This document shows, piece by piece, positions 36,141 to 46,762 of a DNA stretch of 62,318 nt. Made by a program: the position numbers and the translations under genes. The stretch is from positions 1 to 62,318 of the forward strand of contig JAMCWE010000164.1 of assembly GCA_023475265.1 (NCBI GenBank). Direction: 5' to 3'. The number at the start of each line of letters is the position of its first letter. Position 1 is the first letter of the stretch. The DNA comes from Bacteroidota bacterium (GTDB taxonomy: Bacteria > Bacteroidota > Ignavibacteria > Ignavibacteriales > Ignavibacteriaceae). The notes beneath the pieces were generated by a model. The model saw only the letters and a list, made by a program, of their open reading frames with translations. It was not told where the DNA came from and searched no databases.

Positions 36141-36647
36141 ATGAAAATTAAAATTTCTAACCTTAAAGACGGCATTCATAATTTTAGTTTTGAAGAACCG
36201 GTTGGAGATATTGGATTAGAAAAACCGTTCATTGGTAATATATTGGTAGATGTTGAATTGAATAAATTGCATAATCAAGTCGTTTTAGATGCAAAACTTA
36301 CGATGAATGCAAATTTTGATTGTGATAGATGCAATACAAATTTCAATTCAACGTTAAATAACAATTATAAGATGGTTTATCTCATTGGTACAGAACCAGA
36401 AGATTCGGAGTCAATAAATTTGACTTATTTATCAGTTGATTCTGATAAAATTGAATTAAATAATGATGTAAGAGATTTTGCGCTTCTGACTATACCGATG
36501 AAAAAGCTTTGCAAAGAAAATTGTAAAGGCTTATGTGCGAAATGTGGAAAAGATTTGAATGATGGAGATTGCGGCTGTAATCAAGATAAAGTAGATGACA
36601 GATGGTTACCATTAATGGAATTAAAAAATAAATTAAATAATAATTAA
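36141..36647 (+). CDS. YceD/DUF177 family protein
   Basis: The DUF177 protein usually encoded directly before rpmF; in plants and bacteria it is linked to 23S rRNA accumulation. Here it has the conserved central region with CDRCNTNF, and a C-terminal cluster of cysteines ([23 protein letters not shown]) that should bind zinc. Twelve bases separate its stop from rpmF. The first gene of the fatty-acid operon. Confidence 0.88.
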   Translation: MKIKISNLKDGIHNFSFEEPVGDIGLEKPFIGNILVDVELNKLHNQVVLDAKLTMNANFDCDRCNTNFNSTLNNNYKMVYLIGTEPEDSESINLTYLSVDSDKIELNNDVRDFALLTIPMKKLCKENCKGLCAKCGKDLNDGDCGCNQDKVDDRWLPLMELKNKLNNN

Positions 36648-36658
36648 CAGGACGAATA

Positions 36659-36838
36659 ATGCCAAATCCTAAACGTAGATGGTCAAAAAGTAGAAGAGAT
36701 AAACGAAGAACACATTATAAAGCTACAGTACCAGCTCTGGGCACTTGTTCTAATTGCGGTGAAATGAAATTATCCCATCGCGCTTGCCCTTCTTGCGGAT
36801 ATTATAATGAACGTTCGATGTTTATTCCTAAAAGCTAA
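36659..36838 (+). CDS. rpmF: 50S ribosomal protein L32
   Basis: A 59-residue frame starting [17 protein letters not shown], with two CxxC pairs (CSNCGE and CPSCGY) that form the zinc ribbon of the C+ form of L32. The protein belongs to the large ribosomal subunit near the peptidyl-transferase region. ACAGGACG precedes the ATG. The conserved yceD-rpmF-plsX order confirms the call. It is easily missed because of its length. Confidence 0.97.
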   Translation: MPNPKRRWSKSRRDKRRTHYKATVPALGTCSNCGEMKLSHRACPSCGYYNERSMFIPKS

Positions 36839-36858
36839 CTTTAATATAAATCCTTCTA

Positions 36859-37890
36859 ATGAACAATTCTGATTCTAAAACCAGATGCAGAATAGTTATT
36901 GATGCAATGGGGGGCGATTATGCCCCTCAGAATGCTGTTGTTGGAGCAATCCAAGCATATAACGAAAATGGGAAGTTCGATTTGTATTTAGTTGGCAAAA
37001 AAAATGAAATTCAAAAAGTAATTGCTTCTAATAACCTGTCTTTTAACCCTGACAATATAATCCATGCTGATGAAGTAATTGAAATGGGTGATCAGCCTAC
37101 CGCATCGCTTAAATCAAAACCTAATTCATCAATTGTAGTAGGAGCGGAACTTGTAAGAGATAAAAAAGCTGATGCATTTGTTAGTGCCGGAAATACTGGC
37201 GCTATGATGGCTGCATCGACTTTAATTATCGGAAGGATACCTGGAGTTGGAAGACCAACAATTGGTCAAGCTATGCCAAATCAATCCGGTATTTCCACTT
37301 TGTTCGATGTTGGAGCCAGCGTTGATTCTAAACCAAAACATTTACTTGAATACGCTTTAATGGGAACTATTTTCACTAGAGAAATTTATGGTATCGAAAA
37401 TCCAAAAGTTGGAATTTTAAGTGTGGGTGAAGAAGAATCAAAAGGAAATGAAGTGTCGTTGGCGGCGGCAGAATTAATTAAAAAGACAAATCTTAATTTT
37501 GTTGGCAATGTTGAAGGAAGAGATATTCTCAAAGGAACAGTTCACGTTGTAGTTTGTGATGGGTTTGTTGGGAACATTCTAATAAAGTTTGGTGAAAGTG
37601 TTCTCGACTTTTTGAAATTTAAGTTTAAAGAATTTGCTGGTAAAAGTTTTATAAACAAATTAAAAATTGCTCTCGTTAGAAGCAGTATGAGAGAGATACT
37701 TAAAGATTTCGATTACCAAGAATACGGCGGTGTTCCTTTGCTTGGCGTTAATGGAATAAGTATAATTGGACACGGTTCAAGCACTCCAAAAGCAATTAAG
37801 AATATGGTTCTTCGTGCGTTTGAAATGCATGAAAAAAAATTAGTGTCCAAAATTGAAAGCTCAATCAAACAATATTCAAATTTAAATTAA
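36859..37890 (+). CDS. plsX: Phosphate acyltransferase PlsX
   Basis: Converts acyl-ACP to acyl-phosphate for glycerolipid synthesis, a soluble peripheral membrane enzyme. The diagnostic IDAMGGDYAP at the start, SAGNTGAMMA and the C-terminal PLLGVNG and GHGSS segments are all present. Length of 343 residues matches the family. It lies between rpmF and fabH. Confidence 0.96.
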   Translation: MNNSDSKTRCRIVIDAMGGDYAPQNAVVGAIQAYNENGKFDLYLVGKKNEIQKVIASNNLSFNPDNIIHADEVIEMGDQPTASLKSKPNSSIVVGAELVRDKKADAFVSAGNTGAMMAASTLIIGRIPGVGRPTIGQAMPNQSGISTLFDVGASVDSKPKHLLEYALMGTIFTREIYGIENPKVGILSVGEEESKGNEVSLAAAELIKKTNLNFVGNVEGRDILKGTVHVVVCDGFVGNILIKFGESVLDFLKFKFKEFAGKSFINKLKIALVRSSMREILKDFDYQEYGGVPLLGVNGISIIGHGSSTPKAIKNMVLRAFEMHEKKLVSKIESSIKQYSNLN

Positions 37891-37902
37891 GACAGGATCA
37901 TA

Positions 37903-38904
37903 ATGGAAGATAAGAAAATAAGCGCTGTCGTAACTGGTTTGGGAATGTACGTTCCGGATAGAATTTATGACAACGCATACTTTGAGAAAATTGTAGATAC
38001 AAGTGATGAATGGATTAGATCAAGAACCGGTATTAGAGAAAGAAGAATTCTTGAGAACGGCGCAACTAGTTTATTAGCTTCAAAAGCTGCTGAAGATTTA
38101 TTAAAAACTAAAAATATGTCAGCAGATGAAATTGATGTTATTATTGTAGCCACTGTTACTCCCGATATGTTTTTTCCGGCGACTGCATGTTTAGTTCAAG
38201 AAAATATTGGAGCTAAAAATGCTTGGGGATTTGATCTTTCTGCGGCATGTTCGGGATTCTTGTTTGCATTCCAAACTGGATGTTCATTAGTTGAAAGCGG
38301 TAGATATAAAAAAGTTATGGTAATTGGCGCTGATAAAATGAGTTCAATAGTTGATTATAAAGATCGAAATAATTGTATCTTATTCGGTGATGCCGGAGCT
38401 GCAATTCTTTTAGAGCCATCTGAAGATATTAAATATGGTTTGCAGGATTCACTACTTAGAGTTGATGGATCCGGAAAAGATGTCTTGTATATGAAAGGCG
38501 GTGGAAGTTTAAATCCCCCAACTCATGAAACTATTGATCAAAACATGCATGTTATTTACCAGGATGGGAAAGCAGTTTTCAAAGTTGCCGTTAAGGGAAT
38601 GGCTGATATTTCTTATGACTTAATGAAAAAAAATAATCTAAATGGTGAAGACATCGCTTACCTTGTACCACATCAAGCAAATTTAAGAATTATTGATGCA
38701 ACCGCAGAGAGAATGGGAATAAATAGAGATAAAGTGATGATAAACATTGATAAATATGGCAATACAACAGCTGCAACAATTCCGTCATGCTTGGTTGAAT
38801 ATTATAGAGATGGCAAACTTAAAAAAGGCGACAAGATAATCCTTGCAGCTTTTGGTGCCGGATTTACCTGGGGTGCAAGCTACTTAGTTTGGAGTATGGA
38901 CTAA
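37903..38904 (+). CDS. fabH: 3-oxoacyl-ACP synthase III
   Basis: Initiates fatty-acid chains by condensing acetyl-CoA (or a branched-chain acyl-CoA) with malonyl-ACP. The catalytic triad is complete: Cys116 (LSAACSGFL), His in LVPHQANLRI and Asn in KYGNTTAAT. N-terminal ITGxG-like start and DEWIRSRTGIRERR are typical. The gene is 12 bases after plsX. Confidence 0.96.
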   Translation: MEDKKISAVVTGLGMYVPDRIYDNAYFEKIVDTSDEWIRSRTGIRERRILENGATSLLASKAAEDLLKTKNMSADEIDVIIVATVTPDMFFPATACLVQENIGAKNAWGFDLSAACSGFLFAFQTGCSLVESGRYKKVMVIGADKMSSIVDYKDRNNCILFGDAGAAILLEPSEDIKYGLQDSLLRVDGSGKDVLYMKGGGSLNPPTHETIDQNMHVIYQDGKAVFKVAVKGMADISYDLMKKNNLNGEDIAYLVPHQANLRIIDATAERMGINRDKVMINIDKYGNTTAATIPSCLVEYYRDGKLKKGDKIILAAFGAGFTWGASYLVWSMD

Positions 38905-38971
38905 TATTTTTTATTATTTAGAATAATCTAAAGTTCAATTATTATATAACTATCGAAAATTAAATTCCTTT

Positions 38972-39886
38972 ATGCCTAAAAAAGCTTTTCTATTTCCAGG
39001 TCAAGGATCGCAATACGTTGGTATGGCTAATGATCTGTTTGAAAATTCAGTCGAAGCAAAAGAAATGATCAAGACTGCGGATGAAGCATTAGGAATTAAT
39101 TTATCTTATATAATGTTTAATGGTCCAGAAGATCAATTAAGGCAAACGGAATTTACACAACCAGCTATATTTTTGCATAGTGTGGTTTTAGCAAGCATAA
39201 TTCGAACAGTTCATGTTGATGCTGCGGCTGGACATTCACTGGGCGAATACTCTGCTTTAGTTTCTGCAAATGCAATTCAATTTTATGATGCGATAAAGTT
39301 AGTTAGAGCTAGAGGTAAAGCAATGCAGCAAGCTGGCATTGATAATCCCGGAACAATGGCTGCAGTTATTGGGTTAACGACAGAAAAAGTTTCTCAATGT
39401 TGCATTGAAGCTTCATCATTTGGAATAGTTCAATGTGCTAATTTTAATTCGCCTGGACAAATTGTAATTTCCGGTTCTGTTGATGGTGTAAAAAAGGCCA
39501 TGGAAATTTGTAAGTCGAATGGAGCTAAATTAGTAAAAGAACTTGTCGTAAGCGGAGCGTTTCATTCACCATTAATGGAATCTGCAAAAAAAAGTTTATC
39601 TGATGAATTAAATCAGACATATATTTATGATGCTAGATTCCCTGTTTATGCAAATGTTACTGCTTCACCAGTTACTGATAAAAATGAAATAAAAAAATTA
39701 TTATATGATCAGCCTACTTCTCCGGTTCGTTGGGAAGAAACAATTGTCAATATGATAAAAGATGGAATTGAAGAATTTTATGAAGTTGGTCCAGGGAAAG
39801 TGCTTCAAGGTTTAGTAAAAAGAATAAATCCTGACGTTAAATGTTTTTCAATTGATACGTTTTCTGATGTGGAGAAGTATTTATAA
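38972..39886 (+). CDS. fabD: Malonyl-CoA:ACP transacylase
   Basis: Loads malonyl groups onto ACP. LFPGQGSQYVGM at the N-terminus, nucleophile Ser89 in AAGHSLGEYSA, and the second catalytic histidine in SGAFHSPLM are present, so it should be active. The 67-base spacer from fabH is the longest in this part of the operon. Its last base is shared with the start of the DUF3109 gene. Confidence 0.95.
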   Translation: MPKKAFLFPGQGSQYVGMANDLFENSVEAKEMIKTADEALGINLSYIMFNGPEDQLRQTEFTQPAIFLHSVVLASIIRTVHVDAAAGHSLGEYSALVSANAIQFYDAIKLVRARGKAMQQAGIDNPGTMAAVIGLTTEKVSQCCIEASSFGIVQCANFNSPGQIVISGSVDGVKKAMEICKSNGAKLVKELVVSGAFHSPLMESAKKSLSDELNQTYIYDARFPVYANVTASPVTDKNEIKKLLYDQPTSPVRWEETIVNMIKDGIEEFYEVGPGKVLQGLVKRINPDVKCFSIDTFSDVEKYL

Positions 39887-40500
39887 TGACTCAAAAATTT
39901 TCAAAAAAAATAAATGGAATTTTCATAGATCCAATTATTTTTACGTTTAGCTTCCATTGTAAATGCAGCGGCGAATGCTGTTGGTACGGCGTTTACACTG
40001 AATTAAAAGAATATAATTCGATTTTAAGTATAAAGGAAAAAATCATCCCGATATTGGATGATACACAAACAACCGATATAGATAAATGGTTTGAAGAACC
40101 AGAAAAAGATGAAGACTTTGAATCGGGTGTTGCTGTTGGTACAGAACTATTCAATAATAAATGTGTTTTTTTAGATAAAAATGGATTATGTTCTCTTCAA
40201 AAATTAGCTAATATTGAAGGCGGACATAAGTGGAAATACAAACCGCTTTATTGTATATTGTTTCCGCTAACTATTTTTGAAGGTGCGCTTACCATCGATG
40301 ACGAACATATTGACCGGCTAAAGACTTGTAATAAAAATCCAATTGTAAAATCAACAATTTTTGAAGCTTGTAAAGAAGAGTTAAAATATTTTTTTGGTGA
40401 AAAGGGATTTGCTGAATTAGAAGAATATAAAAAAGAATATCTAAATTCACTGGGAACTCAAACTAACTTTATTCCTAATAACTCTAGAGAGGTAGCATGA
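39886..40500 (+). CDS. DUF3109 family cysteine-rich protein
   Basis: About 204 residues; the cysteine pattern FHCKCSGECCWYG, then NKCVFLDKNGLC and KPLYCILFPLTIF resembles YkgJ/DUF3109 zinc- or iron-sulfur-binding proteins. Function is unknown in the family. It starts inside the fabD stop and its stop overlaps fabG by four bases, so it is locked into the fatty-acid operon. That position suggests a role linked to lipid synthesis or acyl carrier maturation, but this is only an inference. Confidence 0.8.
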   Translation: MTQKFSKKINGIFIDPIIFTFSFHCKCSGECCWYGVYTELKEYNSILSIKEKIIPILDDTQTTDIDKWFEEPEKDEDFESGVAVGTELFNNKCVFLDKNGLCSLQKLANIEGGHKWKYKPLYCILFPLTIFEGALTIDDEHIDRLKTCNKNPIVKSTIFEACKEELKYFFGEKGFAELEEYKKEYLNSLGTQTNFIPNNSREVA

Positions 40501-41240
40501 ATTTAAAACACAGGAGAGCAATTGTTACTGGAGGATCTAGAGGAATCGGGAAAGCCGTAGTTTTGGAACTTGCTTCAAAAGGTTGCGACGTTGTTTTTAC
40601 TTATCATAGTTCTGTGGAAGCAGCAAAAAGCGTTGAGATTGAATCAGAAAAACTTGGCGTAAAAATTTTCGGAATTCAAGCTGATGCGGCACAATATTCT
40701 GAAGCTGAAAAAACGATTAATTTTACTTTGGAAAAGTTGGGAGGTTTAGATATTTTAGTAAACAATGCTGGAATTACTAAAGATAATCTTTTAATAAGAA
40801 TGAGCGAAAAAGATTTTGATGCTGTTATTTCAGCAAATCTTAAAAGTGTTTTTAATTATACAAAAGCTTCTTTGAAACAAATGATCAGTCAGCGATATGG
40901 AAGGATTATAAATATTTCTTCAGTTGTTGCATTGATCGGAAATCCCGGTCAAGCAAATTATGTTGCATCTAAATCTGGGGTAATTGGATTTACAAAATCC
41001 ACTGCAAAAGAATTAGCTTCAAGAAATATAACTGTAAACGCTGTTGCGCCAGGCTATATTTCAACTGACATGACGGAAAAATTGAACGAGAAACAAAAAG
41101 AGGCGATAATTAATTTAATTCCACTAAAAAGAATTGGAGCTCCGGAAGATGTTGCAAAAGTTGTATCTTTCTTAGCTTCCGATCAAGCTGATTATTTAAC
41201 CGGTCAGGTTATTTCAGTTGATGGTGGAATGGCAATGTGA
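40497..41240 (+). CDS. fabG: 3-oxoacyl-ACP reductase
   Basis: Short-chain dehydrogenase that performs the first reduction of elongation. TGGSRGIGKA binds NADPH, NNAG is present, and the catalytic serine (INISSVV), Tyr155 and Lys159 (ANYVASKSG) are intact. The C-terminus DYLTGQVISVDGGMAM is typical of FabG. It overlaps the DUF3109 gene by four bases and leads into acpP. Confidence 0.95.
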   Translation: MNLKHRRAIVTGGSRGIGKAVVLELASKGCDVVFTYHSSVEAAKSVEIESEKLGVKIFGIQADAAQYSEAEKTINFTLEKLGGLDILVNNAGITKDNLLIRMSEKDFDAVISANLKSVFNYTKASLKQMISQRYGRIINISSVVALIGNPGQANYVASKSGVIGFTKSTAKELASRNITVNAVAPGYISTDMTEKLNEKQKEAIINLIPLKRIGAPEDVAKVVSFLASDQADYLTGQVISVDGGMAM

Positions 41241-41292
41241 ACTTTATTTAATTTAATTCATTAATCTTTATAATTAATAATAGGAGAATAAT

Positions 41293-41526
41293 ATGGACGT
41301 TGAAGCAAAAGTAAAAGAAATAATTATTGACAAACTTGGTGTTGAAGAATCTCAAATAACACCAGAAGCTTCTTTTACTAACGATTTGGGCGCAGACTCT
41401 CTGGATATTGTAGAATTGGTTATGGGCTTTGAAAGTGCATTTCAAATTTCTATACCGGACGAAGATGCAGAAAAAATTGGAACGGTTGGGGACGCAGTTA
41501 AATATTTAAAAGAAAAATTAGGCTAG
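41293..41526 (+). CDS. acpP: Acyl carrier protein
   Basis: 77-residue acidic ACP. The 4'-phosphopantetheine attachment site is Ser36 in [23 protein letters not shown] precedes the ATG. A hairpin at 41536-41561 follows the stop. Confidence 0.97.
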   Translation: MDVEAKVKEIIIDKLGVEESQITPEASFTNDLGADSLDIVELVMGFESAFQISIPDEDAEKIGTVGDAVKYLKEKLG

Positions 41527-41535
41527 GAGTTTATG

Positions 41536-41561
41536 AAGTCGAGAATTTCTTTTCTCGACTT
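41536..41561 (+). terminator. Stem-loop between acpP and fabF, likely attenuator
   Basis: AAGTCGAGAA (41536-41545) and TTCTCGACTT (41552-41561) form a perfect 10-bp stem with a 6-base loop, followed by a short, interrupted T-stretch. A partial terminator here would let acpP message exceed that of fabF, as is common; read-through must occur because fabF has no other evident promoter. Confidence 0.5.
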
Positions 41562-41631
41562 TTCATTAGCTGATCTTTACACTCCTAAACTATTCTATGT
41601 TTAGCATAAAAATTTTTACTCGGAGTGAAAT

Positions 41632-42879
41632 ATGAAAAAGAGGAGAGTGGTTGTTACTGGTCTTGGCGCAATTACTCCTATTGGAATTGGTATTCATGAT
41701 TTTTGGAATGGTCTGATGAAAGGTGAGAATGGAGTCGGTCCAATAACCAAATTTGATGCGTCTAATTTCGAAACGCAATTTGCTGCCGAAGTAAAAAATT
41801 TTAATCCTGAAGAATATTTGGATAAAAAGGCCATAAAAAGAATGGACCCTTTTACACAATATTCGCTTGCAGCCGCTGGAATGGCAATTAAAGATTCTGA
41901 ATTAAATCTTGATATAATAGATAAAGATAAGTTCGGAGTCATTTTTGGAAGCGGGATTGGCGGAATGGTTACTAATCAACAGCAACATTGGAATTATTTT
42001 GAAGCGAAAAACCCGAGAGTATTAAGCCCGTTTTTCGTTACGATGATGATCTCCGATATAGCTGCCGGACAAATTTCAATTAGATATGGCTTAAAAGGTC
42101 CGAATTATGCCACTACATCCGCGTGTGCAACTTCTTCTCATTCAATTGCCGATGCTTTCATTTTAATCCAACGCGGTAGTGCTGAACTAATGTTATGTGG
42201 TGGTTCGGAAGCTGCAATTACTGAAATGGCGATCGGTGGATTTAATGCAATGAAAGCATTATCACGATGGAATGATAGATACCTCGAAGCTTCAAGACCA
42301 TTCGATAAAGATAGAAATGGATTTGTTATGGGCGAGGGCGCTGGTGCAATAATCCTAGAAGAATATGAGCATGCACTTTCCAGAGGGGCAAAAATTTATT
42401 GTGAGCTTGCGGGAGTTGGACTTACTGGAGATGCTTATCATATAACCGCACCGGCTCCTGGCGGCGAAGGCGCAGTAAGATCAATGAAAGAAGCAATCAG
42501 AGATGCAGAAATCAGCAGTAATGATTTAGATTATATAAATGCTCATGGAACCTCAACTCCTTATAATGATGTTAATGAAACTAACGCTATTAAAACTGTA
42601 TTTAATAGCCATGCTTACGACTTAATTGTCAGTTCAACAAAATCAATGACTGGGCATCTCCTTGGGGCCGCTGGGGGAATTGAAGCAATAGCAACTATAT
42701 TAGCAATTGAAAATAATTGTGCGCCTCCCACAATAAACTTAACAAACCCCGACCCTGAATGCGATTTGAATTATAGCCCACTAAAACCAACTCCCAAAAT
42801 AATTAACTCTGCGATAAGTAATACTTTTGGATTCGGCGGACACAACGCATCTCTTTTGTTCAAAAAGATTGAGGAATAA
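41632..42879 (+). CDS. fabF: 3-oxoacyl-ACP synthase II
   Basis: Elongating condensing enzyme of 415 residues. Cys165 in TTSACATSSHS is the nucleophile; the two histidines are in NAHGTSTPYND and TKSMTGHLLGAAGG. The C-terminal NTFGFGGHNASL is typical. GGAGTG sits before the ATG. Two bases separate it from rnc. Confidence 0.96.
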   Translation: MKKRRVVVTGLGAITPIGIGIHDFWNGLMKGENGVGPITKFDASNFETQFAAEVKNFNPEEYLDKKAIKRMDPFTQYSLAAAGMAIKDSELNLDIIDKDKFGVIFGSGIGGMVTNQQQHWNYFEAKNPRVLSPFFVTMMISDIAAGQISIRYGLKGPNYATTSACATSSHSIADAFILIQRGSAELMLCGGSEAAITEMAIGGFNAMKALSRWNDRYLEASRPFDKDRNGFVMGEGAGAIILEEYEHALSRGAKIYCELAGVGLTGDAYHITAPAPGGEGAVRSMKEAIRDAEISSNDLDYINAHGTSTPYNDVNETNAIKTVFNSHAYDLIVSSTKSMTGHLLGAAGGIEAIATILAIENNCAPPTINLTNPDPECDLNYSPLKPTPKIINSAISNTFGFGGHNASLLFKKIEE

Positions 42880-42881
42880 GT

Positions 42882-43679
42882 TTGAGTAAATTATTATCGT
42901 GGCTGTTAGAAAAGTTAAAACAGAGAGAAGAAAAAAATAAATCCAAATATATTTCGCGTCTTCTCACTCCGGAAAAATTCAGTGAATTAGAAAAAATAAT
43001 TGGATTCAGCATTAAGAATAGAACTTATTTTATTCAAGCTTTAATGCACAGATCATTCTTAGAACATAACAGCGGGTATGATGTTTCAAATGAACGTTTA
43101 GAATTTTTGGGTGATTCTATACTTAATCTTGCAGTTGCCGAATATCTTTACGAAGAGTTTCCTGATAAAGATGAAGGTTTCTTGACGAAGGTTAGAGCAA
43201 AATTGGTAAATAGAATTGCCTTAGCTGATGCTGCTGACGGAATTAACTTAGCGAGTTTTCTTTTAATTAGTAAAAACCTTTCTAATAATTTTAAAAATAG
43301 CTCTCGAACTGTATTGGCAGATGCTTTTGAAGCATTGATTGGAGCTGTTTATCTTGATAACGGCTTGAGTGCTGCCAAAGATTTTATCGGACGGGTTCTT
43401 ATAGATTATAATATGAAAGAAGGAGTTTATTTAATTGATGAAAATTTTAAAAGTCAACTTTTGGAATTTTCACAAGCAAATAAAATGGAAAATCCGGTTT
43501 ATAACGTAATTAAAGAAGAAGGACCTCAGCATAACAGAACTTTTACAGTTCACGTAACTATTAATAATATTGAATATGGGATTGGTAAAGGGAAGAATAA
43601 AAAATCTGCCGAACAAAATGCTGCTCATGACGCATTAAATAATTTGATCAAAGAAGATTCCAAAGATTCTACCATTTAA
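42882..43679 (+). CDS. rnc: Ribonuclease III
   Basis: Double-strand-specific endonuclease acting on rRNA precursors and structured RNA. The signature ERLEFLGDSILNL (71-83) supplies two of the metal ligands, and DAFEALIGAVYLD the others. The dsRNA-binding domain covers about 185-258 (SQLLEFSQANKMENPVYNVIKEEGPQHNRTF, shown only in part). The TTG start directly follows fabF, the conserved order in this lineage. The N-terminal 20 residues are rich in lysine and somewhat longer than usual. Confidence 0.95.
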   Translation: MSKLLSWLLEKLKQREEKNKSKYISRLLTPEKFSELEKIIGFSIKNRTYFIQALMHRSFLEHNSGYDVSNERLEFLGDSILNLAVAEYLYEEFPDKDEGFLTKVRAKLVNRIALADAADGINLASFLLISKNLSNNFKNSSRTVLADAFEALIGAVYLDNGLSAAKDFIGRVLIDYNMKEGVYLIDENFKSQLLEFSQANKMENPVYNVIKEEGPQHNRTFTVHVTINNIEYGIGKGKNKKSAEQNAAHDALNNLIKEDSKDSTI

Positions 43680-43783
43680 ATTTTCTATTCGTAAAGTTTA
43701 TTCATTAAAAACATTTTACAGGTCTAAAAGTTTACTTATTTTTAATAATAATTTTTAATATTTTTTGAAAGTGCAGTTCATTT

Positions 43784-46678
43784 ATGAATAATTTTAAAAA
43801 TCCAGATCAATTTGTAGACAGACACATTGGTCCCAATCCTGAAGAAATAAAAAAAATGCTTCAGCAGATCGGCGTACAAACGCTTGATGAATTAATTGAT
43901 GAAACAATTCCTTCTAAAATTCGACTTAAAGAAGAACTAAATTTAGATGAACCTGTTAGTGAAAATGAATTTTTAGAAAACCTTAGAAAAATTTCTAAAA
44001 AAAATAAAATTTTCAAATCTTATATTGGAATGGGATATAATCCAACAATTACTCCGGCAGTTATTCAACGAAATGTTCTGGAAAATCCTGGATGGTACAC
44101 TCAATATACACCTTATCAAGCGGAAATTTCACAGGGAAGATTAGAAGCATTAATAAATTTTCAGACTATGGTTATCGACCTTACAGGATTAAGCATAGCA
44201 AATGCATCTCTTCTTGATGAAGGAACTGCAGCAGCAGAAGCAATGTCTATGTTTTTTTCAAATAGAAAAAATGAAAAGCTAAATTCAAATATTTTCTTTG
44301 TATCGGAAGAATGTTTTCCTCAAACTATTGATGTGCTAAAAACTCGAGCAATTCCATTAGGTATAGAATTACAAATTGGTAATCATACAAAATTAGAATT
44401 GAATGATAAAATATTTGGAATGCTTCTGCAATATCCTGCTGGCAGCGGTGAAGTTTATGATTACAAAGATTTGATTGCACAAGCTCATCAAAAAAATATT
44501 TTTGCTGTAGTTGCCGCAGATTTATTGAGCTTAGCACTTTTACTTCCACCGGGCGAATTTGGTGCAGACGCTGCAGTTGGTAACACACAAAGATTTGGCG
44601 TACCAATGGGATATGGCGGTCCACATGCAGCTTATTTTGCAACTAAAGAAGAATTTAAAAGAATTATTCCAGGTAGGATTATTGGAATTTCTGTTGACGC
44701 AAATGGAAATAATGCATACAGAATGGCGCTTCAAACTCGTGAGCAGCATATTAGAAGAGAAAAGGCAACAAGTAATATTTGTACATCTCAAGTTCTGTTA
44801 GCAATCATGGCCGGGATGTATGCAGTTTATCATGGACCAAAAGGAATTAGATCAATTGCTGAGAGAATTCATAAACTTACTAATGTTTTAGAATCTTCAC
44901 TTCAAAAACTTGGATATAATCAAGCAAATAAAAATTATTTTGATACTCTCAATATTTTATTTGATGAAAATGGAAAAGAAAAAATAAATTCGATTAGAAA
45001 TTCAGCTTTGAAGAATGGAATTAATTTCGGATATACAAAAGACTCCGTTGGTATTTCATTAAATGAAGTTACCAGTTTCGAAGATGTAGTTGAAATTATT
45101 TCGATCTTTTCAGAAAATGCTGATAAAAATTTAAGTAAAACAGAAATCCAAAAAATTGCTGAAGATTTGAAAATTAATATTCCCGAAAATCTTCAAAGAA
45201 AAAGTGAATATTTAACTCATCCAGTATTCAATACATTTCATTCAGAAACTGAAATGATGAGATATCTGAAAAGATTGGAGAATAAGGATCTTTCTTTAGT
45301 TCATTCGATGATTCCGCTTGGTTCATGTACAATGAAATTAAATGCTGCAGTTGAAATGATGGGAATTACCTGGCCTGAGTTTTGCAATCTCCATCCATTC
45401 GCACCAAATGATCAGGCAGATGGTTATGCTGAAATCTTTAAAGAGCTTGAAAAAGATTTGTGTGAAATTACAGGATTTTCTGCTGTTTCATTTCAGCCAA
45501 ATTCTGGCGCACAAGGTGAATATTCTGGCCTCATGGTAATAAGAAATTATTTTCAAAGCAAAGGTGAAGGTCATCGAAATGTTGTGGTAATACCTTCATC
45601 AGCGCATGGAACTAATCCTGCAAGTGCAGTAATGGCAGGAATGAAAGTAGTTGTGGCTAATTGTGATAATCGCGGAAATGTTGATCTGAATGATCTTCGA
45701 AAAAAAATTGAAGAAAATAAAAATAATCTTGCTGCACTGATGATAACATATCCATCAACGCACGGAGTATTTGAAGAAGAAATAAAAGAGATATGCGCGA
45801 TCATCCATGAAAATGGCGGACAAGTTTATATGGACGGCGCTAACATGAATGCACAAGTTGGATTAACAAGTCCTGCTACAATTGGTGCAGATGTCTGTCA
45901 TTTAAATTTGCATAAAACTTTTTGTATTCCGCACGGCGGCGGTGGTCCAGGAATGGGACCAATTGCAGTTGCTGCTCATTTGGTACAATTCCTTCCAAAT
46001 CATTCAGTTGTAAACCTTGGTCATGAAAAAGGAATGACTGCAGTATCATCAGCGCCATGGGGGAGTGCAGATATATTGATTATATCCTTTGCTTATATTA
46101 AAATGATGGGAGCCAAAGGATTGACGCAGGCTTCTATTGCTGCAATATTGAATGCAAATTATATTAAATCAAAATTAGAACCATACTTCAAAGTTCTATA
46201 CACCGGCAGTAAAGGTAAAGTTGCACATGAATTAATATTCGATATGAGAAGTTTTAAAGTTAGTGCTCAGATTGAAGTTGAAGATATTGCAAAAAGATTA
46301 ATGGATTATGGATATCATGCGCCAACTGTTTCTTTCCCTGTTGCCGGCACTTTAATGGTTGAGCCGACTGAAAGTGAATCAAAAGCAGAGCTTGATAAAT
46401 TTTGTGAAGCATTAATTTCAATACATGAAGAAATTAAAGAAATAGAAAACGGAATATCAGATATACACGATAACGTTCTTAAGAATGCACCTCATACAGC
46501 AGCATCAGTAATTGCGGATGCATGGAATCATAAATACTCAAGAGAAAAAGCTGCGTTTCCAATACATTGGACAAGAATAAATAAATTTTGGCCAAGTGTC
46601 GGAAGAATAAATAATGCTTACGGAGACCGTAATTTGGTGTGCAGTTGTCTACTTATATCGGATTACGTAGAAAAATAA
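43784..46678 (+). CDS. gcvP: Glycine dehydrogenase (decarboxylating), P-protein
   Basis: Single-chain P-protein of the glycine cleavage system, 964 residues, with the two homologous halves fused. The start [17 protein letters not shown] is typical. The pyridoxal-phosphate lysine is about 711 in [17 protein letters not shown], and the glycine-rich loop follows it. Both active-site halves look intact. The H, T and L proteins are not in the window. Confidence 0.95.
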   Translation: MNNFKNPDQFVDRHIGPNPEEIKKMLQQIGVQTLDELIDETIPSKIRLKEELNLDEPVSENEFLENLRKISKKNKIFKSYIGMGYNPTITPAVIQRNVLENPGWYTQYTPYQAEISQGRLEALINFQTMVIDLTGLSIANASLLDEGTAAAEAMSMFFSNRKNEKLNSNIFFVSEECFPQTIDVLKTRAIPLGIELQIGNHTKLELNDKIFGMLLQYPAGSGEVYDYKDLIAQAHQKNIFAVVAADLLSLALLLPPGEFGADAAVGNTQRFGVPMGYGGPHAAYFATKEEFKRIIPGRIIGISVDANGNNAYRMALQTREQHIRREKATSNICTSQVLLAIMAGMYAVYHGPKGIRSIAERIHKLTNVLESSLQKLGYNQANKNYFDTLNILFDENGKEKINSIRNSALKNGINFGYTKDSVGISLNEVTSFEDVVEIISIFSENADKNLSKTEIQKIAEDLKINIPENLQRKSEYLTHPVFNTFHSETEMMRYLKRLENKDLSLVHSMIPLGSCTMKLNAAVEMMGITWPEFCNLHPFAPNDQADGYAEIFKELEKDLCEITGFSAVSFQPNSGAQGEYSGLMVIRNYFQSKGEGHRNVVVIPSSAHGTNPASAVMAGMKVVVANCDNRGNVDLNDLRKKIEENKNNLAALMITYPSTHGVFEEEIKEICAIIHENGGQVYMDGANMNAQVGLTSPATIGADVCHLNLHKTFCIPHGGGGPGMGPIAVAAHLVQFLPNHSVVNLGHEKGMTAVSSAPWGSADILIISFAYIKMMGAKGLTQASIAAILNANYIKSKLEPYFKVLYTGSKGKVAHELIFDMRSFKVSAQIEVEDIAKRLMDYGYHAPTVSFPVAGTLMVEPTESESKAELDKFCEALISIHEEIKEIENGISDIHDNVLKNAPHTAASVIADAWNHKYSREKAAFPIHWTRINKFWPSVGRINNAYGDRNLVCSCLLISDYVEK

Positions 46679-46762
46679 TTCCTTAACATTTAAAGATAGC
46701 AGCAAGTTATAATAGAATGTACTGCTATTAATTTCATCAATAAATAAATTCACTTTTTCTGA

